Below, in pieces: positions 1-6,537 of a stretch of 23,762 bases of DNA. The DNA is taken from the IMG/VR virus record IMGVR_UViG_3300046804_000858, positions 1-23,762 of that record; one strand, given 5' to 3'. The translations under genes were made by a program, and so were the position numbers. How positions within the stretch are numbered: the stretch's first letter is position 1; each line of letters starts with the position of its first letter. The DNA comes from a virus. Under the pieces are notes generated by a model. The model saw nothing but the letters and a program-made list of their open reading frames with translations. It made no database searches and was not told the DNA's origin.

Positions 1-1452
1 GTCAACGAGATGGCGACGACTGGCCGTGCGACGTACGACCAAGAATACGTCAGCCGCAATCTTCCCGAGATCGTTGCGCTCAAGCCCTGGGACGAGATCA
101 TCGTTCCGCCAGAGACGGCTGACTTGCAGCGATCACGGGTCATCTATCGTAGGACATGGATGTCCGAGGTTGAGTTGCGCGAGAAGATCACCACAGAAGG
201 ATGGGATCCAGATTGGGTTGAGCGTGCTCTTCAGCAGATTGGAAAAAGCAGCACTTTTTACAACATCAACCTGCTCCCAACAACGACCATGTTGGTTTAC
301 AACGGCGTAAACTACATGAACATGGTGGAGGTTGTTTATGCTTACACGAAAAGCCTCGATGGAAAAGCTCCCGCCATCTACTTCACCGTTTTTTGTCCGC
401 AAGCTGCGTCCAATCGAAAAGAAGATGCAGCCTCGTGGGCTATCCATCAGCGACTTGATTACGCTCACGGCGAATACCCGTTTGTTGAATTCCGTCGCGA
501 ACAGTTGCGCCGCGCTATTACTGATACTCGTGGTATACCCGAACTTGCGAGCACAGATCAAGACGAAGTCAAAGCCCAGCACGATTCGATCCGGGATCAT
601 ACTGCCTTCTCGACTCTACCTCCCATCAAAGTCGTCAAACGAATTGGTGCCATCAACAAGGTGGGCCCAGGAGTACAGTTGCCTGTCGTAAGTCCTACGG
701 ACTACAGTTTCATGGAGCCACCTGCGCGTGAACCCACGGTGGCGTTTAACTTGATCAACCGGGTTGAGGCCAACCATGCAGCTTACTTCGGCACAATTAA
801 CCCAGCAGTGCCACCGGCCAAAACGCAAATGTTGCAGCAGTTGCTTGTCAATAGCTGGCTCTTAAGCTGGCGTAACATCTACCGACAGATGTTTGCATTG
901 TGCTGCCAGTACATGAGCCCGGAAGAGATTCTGCGCGTCACCGGCGGTCAGTTGCCGCAGAGTTTGTCTGAGATACACAACGAGTTCGACCTTAACGTCC
1001 GCTTTGACGTGATGGACATGGACAAGGAATACATTGCGCAGAAGATCGACTTCCTTACTAAGGTTGCACAACTCGACACAGGCGGCGTGCTTAACAGAAC
1101 TCGCCTCACCGAGATGATGATTCAAGCTATCGCGCCTGAAATGGCAAGCGAGCTTATCGTCAACCAGCAGCAGGCTAGTGTGCAGATGTTCAAGGACGTG
1201 CAGAGTGACATTGGCATGATGCTCCTTGGCAACGAGGCGCTGTACCAAGAGAACGATCCGGCTGCACAGACCAAGCTGCAATACGCGCAGCAGGTCTTGC
1301 AGGCTAATCCGAAAGCGCAGGCTGCATTGCAGCAGGACGAGAACTTCAAGGCGCTGTTTGAGAACTACGTTAAGAGCCTGCAAATGTCAGTTATGCAGCA
1401 GCAGAACGCGCAGATTGGCCGGATTGGTGTAACTCCTGTATCACAACAATGA
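1..1452 (+). CDS. Phage portal protein, C-terminal part (5' end outside window)
   Basis: Probable portal, the dodecameric ring at the head vertex through which DNA is packaged and released. The frame is open to base 1, with V-N-E codons before the first ATG at 10, so the true start is upstream; 483 residues are visible, whereas podovirus portals are usually about 600-800. Visible traits are a beta-rich first half, the stretch PTVAFNLINRVEANHAAYFG, a helical middle (QLLVNSWLLSWRNIYRQMF) and a long Gln/Ala-rich helical tail from about residue 385, typical of a portal barrel. I see no catalytic motif, as expected. It sits directly before scaffold and capsid genes, the standard portal position, and its stop overlaps the next start (ATGA). 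Assignment rests on composition and gene order more than a signature motif. Confidence 0.72.
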   Translation, partial: VNEMATTGRATYDQEYVSRNLPEIVALKPWDEIIVPPETADLQRSRVIYRRTWMSEVELREKITTEGWDPDWVERALQQIGKSSTFYNINLLPTTTMLVYNGVNYMNMVEVVYAYTKSLDGKAPAIYFTVFCPQAASNRKEDAASWAIHQRLDYAHGEYPFVEFRREQLRRAITDTRGIPELASTDQDEVKAQHDSIRDHTAFSTLPPIKVVKRIGAINKVGPGVQLPVVSPTDYSFMEPPAREPTVAFNLINRVEANHAAYFGTINPAVPPAKTQMLQQLLVNSWLLSWRNIYRQMFALCCQYMSPEEILRVTGGQLPQSLSEIHNEFDLNVRFDVMDMDKEYIAQKIDFLTKVAQLDTGGVLNRTRLTEMMIQAIAPEMASELIVNQQQASVQMFKDVQSDIGMMLLGNEALYQENDPAAQTKLQYAQQVLQANPKAQAALQQDENFKALFENYVKSLQMSVMQQQNAQIGRIGVTPVSQQ

Positions 1453-1700
1453 CGGAAAATCAAAAGGACGCCTTTGGCTTTTCAGGAAAGAACATTGTCT
1501 GGAGCGAAGTGCTTAAAGTTATCGAGCAGTTGCAAGAACAGCACTGGATGATGGCTATAAGTAAAGACTGCAAAGGAGAAGATAGAATACATTCCGCAGG
1601 CCAAGCTGATGGCATTAATCTTACTTTGAGCACACTCATTGAATTAAGAAGACAAGCAAGAGAATTAAATGGCTTGACTAATAACGAAGATTTGGCATAA
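1449..1700 (+). CDS. Small hypothetical protein between portal and scaffold
   Basis: An 83-residue protein I do not recognise. Its ATG overlaps the portal stop codon (ATGA), which argues for translational coupling and for its being real. It is mixed in charge and probably mostly helical: WSEVLKVIEQLQEQHW looks like an amphipathic helix, followed by a Gly/Ser-containing turn and a second helix around LSTLIELRRQARELNG. There is no signal peptide, transmembrane segment or Cys/His cluster. Its codons are more AT-rich than the portal's. Its position suggests a head-assembly accessory protein, but that is inference from location only. Confidence 0.7.
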   Translation: MTENQKDAFGFSGKNIVWSEVLKVIEQLQEQHWMMAISKDCKGEDRIHSAGQADGINLTLSTLIELRRQARELNGLTNNEDLA

Positions 1701-1701
1701 C
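1674..1701 (+). promoter_or_regulatory. Weak sigma70-like promoter candidate before scaffold/capsid genes
   Basis: TTGACT (1674-1679, 5 of 6 to the bacterial -35) is followed after 16 bases by CATAAC (1696-1701, 4 of 6 to the -10). It lies in the last codons of the preceding small gene and would start RNA in the gap before the scaffold gene. The spacing is one base short of ideal and the host's sigma preference is unknown, so this is only a candidate. Confidence 0.2.
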
Positions 1702-1715
1702 GCCACTAGCGGGCT

Positions 1716-1732
1716 AACCAGCGCTACTGGTT
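1716..1732 (+). other. Hairpin in the 1701-1763 gap
   Basis: AACCAG (1716-1721) pairs perfectly with CTGGTT (1727-1732) across the loop CGCTA. A smaller hairpin, GCTA-CCTAT-TAGC (1751-1763), ends right at the scaffold ATG. No U-run follows either, so a factor-independent terminator is not supported. The gap is one of only two larger non-coding stretches in the structural part and shares short repeats with the other at 3854-4012. Confidence 0.5.
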
Positions 1733-1763
1733 TGATTATATAAAGGACTTGCTACCTATTAGC

Positions 1764-2762
1764 ATGAACGAAGCACAATCACAGCCTGACGCCGGGAGTC
1801 AGGAGGCAGAAACGACACCCGTTGCACAAAAACTCGGTTTGCTGGATCAGCAAAGTCTTAGTGACTTGCTTAAATCTGGTTTCCTTGACGAGAAGGAGGC
1901 GACTCCCGCCAAAGAGGAGCAGGCTGAACCTGAGGTTGAAGCTGAGGAGCCAATCGTGGACTCGGAAGCTGAAGCTGAGGCGCCAGCCGATCAGCCCATT
2001 GAAGAAGAAGCTGAAGCTGAAGAAAGTTCGTTAAGCAAAGGCGTACAGAAGCGTATCAACAAGTTAGTTGCTGCGAAGAAGGCCGCTCAAGCTGAACTGG
2101 AAGCGCAAAAAGCCCGTCTGTCTGAGTTGCAGAGGGAGCTAGAGACTGCAAAGTCTTCGGCCCCGGCAAAGCAGGTGGACGTATCCGATGCAGTCGAACG
2201 CTTGTCCACCATCGAACAGGTGAAGGAAGAGCGCCAGAGAGCGTTGGATGTCATTTTGTGGTGCGAAGAAAACCCAGACGGAGGAGTAATTACCCTGCCG
2301 GATGGAACTGAGAAGGATTTAACCGATCAGGAAGTTCGCAGCATGAAGCGATTGGCGATTCGGCGCAAGGAAATCGAGCTGCCAGCCCGCGAAGAGTACC
2401 TGCAACAGCAGAGTTACGTCGAGGGTGAAGTGGTGAAAGACTTTCCTTGGTGGAGCAAGCCAGAGACTGAGGAGTATCAAACTGCTCAACAGATTCTGCG
2501 TGAGTTCCCAGAGCTAAAGAAGCGCAGGGCAGACTGGAAGCATGTTGCTGGATTGCTTGTTATGGGCATCAAAGCCTATGGCGAGAAGAAGGCACAGAAA
2601 AAGCCGGTTGCACCCATTAAACGCGCCCCTGCACAGCCGTCTATTAAGGCAGCTCCTGCAAGGACGACCCAGACGGATCTTCAGAAAGCCAAGCAATCGT
2701 TCGTTAGGAACAATTCAAGAGATGGGATGACTGACGTGATTAAAGCAATGGGACTTGTGTAA
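1764..2762 (+). CDS. Capsid scaffolding protein
   Basis: Probable scaffold, the internal protein that guides capsid assembly and leaves or is degraded before DNA fills the head. From the ATG at 1764 it has 332 residues. A strongly acidic, Glu/Ala-repetitive stretch (about 44-87) is followed by a heptad-like coiled coil (about 89-130, with LSELQRELETAK), a helical middle and a basic Pro/Ala/Lys-rich tail ending in a short helix (about 305-332), the usual site of capsid-protein contact in scaffolds. It lies directly before the major capsid gene, the classic position. No Ser-protease motif is seen, so it does not look like a protease-scaffold fusion. A TTG at 1749 would add five residues, but it falls one base after AAAGGA and overlaps a hairpin, so I prefer the ATG. 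Confidence 0.8.
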   Translation: MNEAQSQPDAGSQEAETTPVAQKLGLLDQQSLSDLLKSGFLDEKEATPAKEEQAEPEVEAEEPIVDSEAEAEAPADQPIEEEAEAEESSLSKGVQKRINKLVAAKKAAQAELEAQKARLSELQRELETAKSSAPAKQVDVSDAVERLSTIEQVKEERQRALDVILWCEENPDGGVITLPDGTEKDLTDQEVRSMKRLAIRRKEIELPAREEYLQQQSYVEGEVVKDFPWWSKPETEEYQTAQQILREFPELKKRRADWKHVAGLLVMGIKAYGEKKAQKKPVAPIKRAPAQPSIKAAPARTTQTDLQKAKQSFVRNNSRDGMTDVIKAMGLV

Positions 2763-2797
2763 GTCCTTAACAATCAAACTTAGTTTTACTCTTATTT

Positions 2798-3853
2798 ATG
2801 GCTATTCTTACTGAACCCCAACTTAGCGGTCGCGGTCTACGCGAAGACTTGATGGACATGATTGCGCTCGTTGACGCAAAGGACACCCCCTTTACGTCGA
2901 TGGCTCGCAAAGGCAGCAAGCCCGGAAATATGTACTTCCGCTGGCAGTCTGACTCGCTTCCTACCCCTCAGGTAGGTGGTGTGGTGGACGGCACGGACGT
3001 TTCCAGCTACGACAACTATGTCGTTGGCTACCGCGCTGAACTCGCAAACTACGCACAGGTATTCCGCCGTGCAGTGCGCGTGTCCAAGCTCACCCAGGAC
3101 ATCGCTGATGTCGCAGGTGTGCGTGACGAACTGGCTGACAACGTCAGCAAGGGCATCACGGGCATCAAGCGTGACATGGAAGCGACCTTCACGTCGAACC
3201 AGCTCTCGCAGCAGGACAACGGCACGACCCAGGCCTACCGCACCGCTGGTGTGCAGACCTGGATCAGCAACGCTGGTACTGGCACGCCTACTCCCGGAGA
3301 CATCCCTTCGCAGTTCCGTACTCCTCTGACCTCGATCCTTACTGGTGCATCCAGCGGGTTGACGGACGCAGGCGTGCAGGGCTTGCTCAAGTCGATCTTT
3401 GATCAGACTGGCCACTACACCAGCTTCGACGCCATCGTCGGAACGGACCTGAAGCGTGCTTTCACTGGCCTGCTTGGAACCACGGCTCTGACCACGGTTA
3501 GCAACTCCAGCAATACGCTTGCTGCCGGTGCTACCAAGGTGCAGACCTTCCAGCGTGACGCTGCGGCTGACACCTTCATCCAGAGCTTGGACGTGTTCCA
3601 AGGTGACTTCGGAACGGTGCGTCTGCATCCTTCCACGTTCATCGGAACCGTGTCCGGAACGACCTGGACGCCCACGCCTTACAAAGGTCTTGTGCTTGAC
3701 ATGAACCTCATCGAGGTTCGCTACGGCGGAAATGTCGCTAACGTCACTGCGCTGCCAGATTACGGTGGTGGCCCTGCTCGCTTGATCGAAGCAGTTGCTG
3801 GTTTGGTTGTCGGCAACCCGCTCGGCCTTGGGAAATTCGACTACTCCTCCTAG
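2798..3853 (+). CDS. Major capsid protein, SU10-like (DUF5309) family
   Basis: Builds the icosahedral head shell. The 351-residue protein has the N-terminal pattern of the SU10/DUF5309 capsid family as I recall it: a short arm, then DTPFTSMARKGSKPGN and FRWQSDSLPTP, a region of helices with RRAVRVSKLTQDIADV, and KRDMEATFTSNQ. The C-terminal half carries the conserved-looking FQGDFGTVRLHP. These fit an HK97-type fold, with length typical for the family. The ORF is rich in C-ending codons compared with neighbours, consistent with high expression. There is no Shine-Dalgarno sequence in the 35-base gap upstream, which is A/T-rich. The gene ends with tandem TAG codons (3851-3856) and is followed by a hairpin-rich gap. 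Confidence 0.85.
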   Translation: MAILTEPQLSGRGLREDLMDMIALVDAKDTPFTSMARKGSKPGNMYFRWQSDSLPTPQVGGVVDGTDVSSYDNYVVGYRAELANYAQVFRRAVRVSKLTQDIADVAGVRDELADNVSKGITGIKRDMEATFTSNQLSQQDNGTTQAYRTAGVQTWISNAGTGTPTPGDIPSQFRTPLTSILTGASSGLTDAGVQGLLKSIFDQTGHYTSFDAIVGTDLKRAFTGLLGTTALTTVSNSSNTLAAGATKVQTFQRDAAADTFIQSLDVFQGDFGTVRLHPSTFIGTVSGTTWTPTPYKGLVLDMNLIEVRYGGNVANVTALPDYGGGPARLIEAVAGLVVGNPLGLGKFDYSS

Positions 3854-3891
3854 TAGTTGTTGATCGGTGACACCTACCTAGTGGCGTGACT

Positions 3892-3907
3892 AATCGGAGA
3901 GACGATT
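3892..3907 (+). other. Hairpin of unit 1
   Basis: AATCG (3892-3896) pairs with CGATT (3903-3907) across the loop GAGAGA. The lead GTGGCGTGAC lies just upstream at 3881-3890. TCTTTAG follows, a poor U-tract. Confidence 0.6.
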
Positions 3908-3940
3908 TCTTTAGCCTAAGCGACACCTGCTAGTCTGCGA

Positions 3941-3957
3941 CTAAGGCCCAGCCTTAG
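3941..3957 (+). other. Hairpin of unit 2 (strongest stem)
   Basis: CTAAGGC (3941-3947) pairs perfectly with GCCTTAG (3951-3957) around the three-base loop CCA. It lacks the GAGAGA loop of the other two units. It is followed by the 8-base palindrome GATGCATC (3957-3964) and no U-run, so it is not a typical terminator. Confidence 0.6.
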
Positions 3958-3986
3958 ATGCATCGTAGTTCAAGAAGTGGTGTGAC

Positions 3987-4002
3987 TGCTGGAGAGACAG
4001 CA
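3987..4002 (+). other. Hairpin of unit 3, just upstream of the next start codon
   Basis: TGCTG (3987-3991) pairs with CAGCA (3998-4002) across the loop GAGAGA, the same loop as unit 1. The next gene's ATG is at 4013. GGAG at 3991-3994 is at the base of this loop, 18 bases before the ATG and too far for ordinary Shine-Dalgarno use unless structure shortens the distance. Confidence 0.6.
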
Positions 4003-4012
4003 CAATTTTACT

Positions 4013-4357
4013 ATGATTACAATCCATACTGATTTAGTGCCACAGCTTGAAGAAGAGTTGCGTCGAGGCTGGCAGAAGAACCGCATTGAAGCGCAGGTTC
4101 AGGCCAAGCAAAGCGAAAAGCTCAACCGTCAGCGGCACAAGTCAATAGAAGGATTGGGTCAGCTTACCGCAAGGATTCCTCCCACGGCGTATCACTTTTG
4201 GGGACAAAAGCTCGGATACGAGTGCTGGAACGATAAAGCGTTCATGGATGAGTTTTTGCGTGACAATCCCGAGTGTCGAGTCAATAGTGGAGGGACTAAA
4301 GAAATCCACGTTGGCTGGACGCCAACCAATGTTCGTTCCCGTACCGTTTATCAATGA
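4013..4357 (+). CDS. Hypothetical protein downstream of capsid gene
   Basis: A 114-residue soluble protein. The first 45 residues form a charged, probably helical segment (LEEELRRGWQKNRIEAQVQ). The second half carries PPTAYHFWGQKLGYECW and FLRDNPECRV, a pattern I have seen in unnamed phage proteins encoded near capsid genes. Two Cys residues are present but no metal-binding cluster. The ATG at 4013 follows the third intergenic hairpin, and the stop overlaps the next start as ATGA (4354-4357), tying it to the connector gene in one transcript. A head-decoration or head-completion role is possible from position only. Confidence 0.75.
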   Translation: MITIHTDLVPQLEEELRRGWQKNRIEAQVQAKQSEKLNRQRHKSIEGLGQLTARIPPTAYHFWGQKLGYECWNDKAFMDEFLRDNPECRVNSGGTKEIHVGWTPTNVRSRTVYQ

Positions 4358-5562
4358 AGACCGTTCCGTTTAGCGACATCCTTGCTTCTGTATGCCAACT
4401 TGTTGGTTTGGATCGCGCTACGCTAAACGATAAGTCTTTCGGCGCAATACGCGACTTCACAAGTCGCCGGTTGTCGGTTGTGTGGGATCGTGAAGAGTGG
4501 CCCGATGTGCAAAGATACATGTACACATGGCCTGGAATGCCGGTATCCTCGATTGAGTCTGGATTAAACATCCTTGCTACGGAAACCAGTGTTGCGCTTG
4601 CCACTGAAGACAATGAGGAGTTATTTACCGAGAACGAGCTCAACACAAACACGACCCGGATTAACTTTGACACAAACTTTAAGCGGATCTACCTGCAAGA
4701 CTTTTTGCATGACAGGTACAAGCTGGGCACAGTTGGCGAGTCGTATGTGAAGTTCTTGAACCCATTTTACGGTTCCGTGAATGACGGTCCACTGACTTCC
4801 GTTGCTGAAAACCAGTATCAATTTACATACTCAACAGCTACGGATAATATTGGTGAATACATAACCAATATTGTTATTGAGTCTGACTTTACCAGCACCA
4901 ATTATTTTACCTATAACGGCCCGAACTCGCCGTTGACGACCAAGGCGTTGTTCATGGATAACCAGCAGTTGTTGATCCAGATTCCACAGGGCTCGTTGCA
5001 AGGCTTGGCAATCTACACGAACGATCCACGGCAGACGACTAAGGCTATTCCGCTGCCGTTTATTGCTGAGGACTTTGCCGATCAGACGCCACAAGACTTT
5101 GGCGACGACGTTAACTATCTGCGCACCTTCAACACGTCGAAGCAGTTCGTGCAGTACCGGCTTACGCCGCCGCGCATGTTTGGCATTAAGTACGACAGTA
5201 CATCAGTGTACTCCGTAGGGGCACAGATTTACTTTGATCTTGGCCAGAATAGCGGCAGCTATAGCATTAGCGACAAGACCAAGGCCAGCAGCGGCAATTT
5301 CTTTTTTGCAACGACCAACGTGACCTCCGGGGTGACACCAGGCAATCAGACATCTGATGTTTGGCAGCAGGTTGAGATTCCTGCACGGTTTAGGGATTAC
5401 TTGGCCAACTCCGTTTCATCTGACTTCCTCAAGTCTGAAGGTCGTGCTGATGAAGCTGTCGTGCTTGAACAACTGGCTGAGTCTGCGATTGAGCAGCAGA
5501 TTGACGTTCTTATCCGCCAGCAGGCGCAGAATCAACGCTTGAACATGGCTTACACCTACTAA
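4354..5562 (+). CDS. Probable head-tail connector / neck structural protein
   Basis: A 402-residue virion protein, probably bridging portal and tail. The N-terminal third is helical (FSDILASVCQLVGLDRATLN), followed by a long beta-rich, Asn/Thr/Tyr-rich middle and a sharply helical C-terminus with FLKSEGRADEAVVLEQLAES and IEQQIDVLIRQQAQNQR. An N-terminal helical domain with an all-helical end resembles tail-tube/adaptor proteins of podoviruses, but I cannot match a named family. A small beta module at about 293-340 (GAQIYFDLGQNSGSYSI to VWQQVEIP) resembles short carbohydrate-binding-like inserts seen in fibre and neck proteins. The order capsid, small protein, this gene, then fibres supports a neck role. 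Confidence 0.6.
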   Translation: MKTVPFSDILASVCQLVGLDRATLNDKSFGAIRDFTSRRLSVVWDREEWPDVQRYMYTWPGMPVSSIESGLNILATETSVALATEDNEELFTENELNTNTTRINFDTNFKRIYLQDFLHDRYKLGTVGESYVKFLNPFYGSVNDGPLTSVAENQYQFTYSTATDNIGEYITNIVIESDFTSTNYFTYNGPNSPLTTKALFMDNQQLLIQIPQGSLQGLAIYTNDPRQTTKAIPLPFIAEDFADQTPQDFGDDVNYLRTFNTSKQFVQYRLTPPRMFGIKYDSTSVYSVGAQIYFDLGQNSGSYSISDKTKASSGNFFFATTNVTSGVTPGNQTSDVWQQVEIPARFRDYLANSVSSDFLKSEGRADEAVVLEQLAESAIEQQIDVLIRQQAQNQRLNMAYTY

Positions 5563-5563
5563 G

Positions 5564-5767
5564 ATGATTACGAGATTTCTAAGAAAACGGAATCCAAATG
5601 TGTCTTTGGAGTTCAATAAAAACTTTGCGCGTGTCCAGGTGAAGGGAAACGCAAACACGTTCTTGTACAAAAAAGTTGCAATTGCAGCGCCACCAGAAGC
5701 CAGAATCTTGACAGAAGTAGGCGATTTTCTTAATACTGAAGCTAGTCAGCGTATAAACATTGGATAA
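5564..5767 (+). CDS. Small basic hypothetical protein
   Basis: A 67-residue protein starting one base after the previous stop. The N-terminus is basic (MITRFLRKRNP) and the middle looks like short beta strands (VSLEFNKNFARVQVKG). No transmembrane segment or known motif is visible. Its location between the connector and the fibre genes suggests a small virion or assembly component, but I do not recognise it. It ends three bases before the next ATG, so it is probably translated in a coupled way. Confidence 0.65.
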   Translation: MITRFLRKRNPNVSLEFNKNFARVQVKGNANTFLYKKVAIAAPPEARILTEVGDFLNTEASQRINIG

Positions 5768-5770
5768 TCC

Positions 5771-6535
5771 ATGAGCATTAAAATTTCCAACCTCCCAGCA
5801 GCCGTTGCTGTAAACAATGAGGATCTTGTTCCGATTGTCCAGAATGGTACTACCAAGAAAGCAACAGCAGTACTGATTCGTCCTGTATATGGAACTGCGG
5901 CTGGCACAACCTGCGAAGGTAATGATCCTCGCTTGATTGACCCCCGCACGCCAACCGGCGCTGCCAGCGGTGATTTAACTGGTGAATATCCCGGACCTGC
6001 GCTGACGACGACCGGCGTTGTTGCGTTGACTTATGGTGGCGCTGGTCAGGTTGGTCAGTTCACGGTAGACGCCAAGGGGCGCATCACATCCGCTGCTGCT
6101 GTGGCTATTACACCCGGTGCTATTGGAGCTTTATCGGCCAGCAGCGTAACTGGCTCTGGGTTGGCAGTACTTCAAACAAGCCCGTCAATCTCAACTCCTA
6201 CGATCAATGGCTACGTCGAAGGAAACACTGATATCGGCGTTGTGGGCGCATCTGCGACGCTCAGTATTGCCAGCAGCACCGTGCTTACTGCCACGCTTAC
6301 AGGCGGCACAGCAACGACCTTTACGATGCCAGCAGTATCGGCTGGAAAAGCGTTTACGTTGTATCTGAAACAACCTGCATCTGGATCAGTTGGGTCTGCT
6401 GTATTCACCGGCGTAAAATGGCCTAATGGAGGTGTTCCAGTTGTTACTGCACTTAATGGCAAACTCGACATCTTTCCGTTCATCTCTGATGGAGTTAACT
6501 GGTACGGATCTTCGTTGCAAAACTTCGTTTACTAA
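5771..6535 (+). CDS. Short tail fibre protein
   Basis: A 254-residue fibre. The N-terminal block (MSIKISNLPAAVAVNNEDLV, continuing to about residue 36) is paralogous to that of the next, larger fibre and is probably a shared attachment or trimerisation module. A shaft-type module follows at about 85-120 (QFTVDAKGRITSAAAVAITP, then GAIGAL), a motif recurring in the next gene. The C-terminal beta domain (about 150-254) holds TFTMPAVSAGKAFTLYL, VKWPNGGVPVVT and ISDGVNWYG, a pattern familiar from fibre tips. Likely trimeric, attached to the tail and binding a cell-surface glycan or protein. Three bases separate it from the preceding stop; no Shine-Dalgarno is seen. Confidence 0.8.
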   Translation: MSIKISNLPAAVAVNNEDLVPIVQNGTTKKATAVLIRPVYGTAAGTTCEGNDPRLIDPRTPTGAASGDLTGEYPGPALTTTGVVALTYGGAGQVGQFTVDAKGRITSAAAVAITPGAIGALSASSVTGSGLAVLQTSPSISTPTINGYVEGNTDIGVVGASATLSIASSTVLTATLTGGTATTFTMPAVSAGKAFTLYLKQPASGSVGSAVFTGVKWPNGGVPVVTALNGKLDIFPFISDGVNWYGSSLQNFVY

Positions 6536-6537
6536 TT

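Larger units (their letters stand above)
3867..4010 (+). promoter_or_regulatory. Three tandem hairpin units after the capsid gene (structured RNA candidate)
   Basis: The gap 3854-4012 holds three degenerate tandem units, each with a GTGGYGTGAC-like lead followed by a hairpin. The leads begin at 3881 (GTGGCGTGAC), about 3933 (GTCTGCGAC) and 3977 (GTGGTGTGAC), 52 and 44 bases apart. Units 1 and 2 also share an upstream block (GTGACACCTACCTA and GCGACACCTGCTA). The hairpins of units 1 and 3 keep the same GGAGAGAC apex while the outer stem bases differ, with pairing kept. This argues for a structured RNA or protein-binding element. The role is unknown: possible attenuator, RNA-stability element or protein-binding array controlling capsid versus downstream expression. 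Unit boundaries are by eye. Confidence 0.6.

Noticed and set aside
862-1383. A 173-residue - strand open frame opposite the portal
   Set aside because: It is the antisense of a Gln/Leu-rich helical coding region with a low-complexity translation and no independent signals.
1749-1763. TTG start for the scaffold gene
   Set aside because: AAAGGA is only one base upstream, too close to serve as a ribosome site, and the stretch forms a small hairpin ending at the ATG; the ATG at 1764 is the simpler start.
2837-3628. A 263-residue open frame on the - strand opposite the capsid gene
   Set aside because: It is a shadow of the GC-rich third positions of the capsid gene; it has no recognisable domain and no other - strand gene exists in the window.
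3941-3964. Rho-independent terminator after the capsid gene
   Set aside because: The stem is good, but it is followed by GATGCATC and not by a U-run, and none of the three hairpins has a proper U-tract.
3957-3985. tRNA-like remnant (GTTCAAGA resembling a T-arm)
   Set aside because: No acceptor stem, anticodon arm or D-arm can be built around it; the similarity is limited to a few bases.
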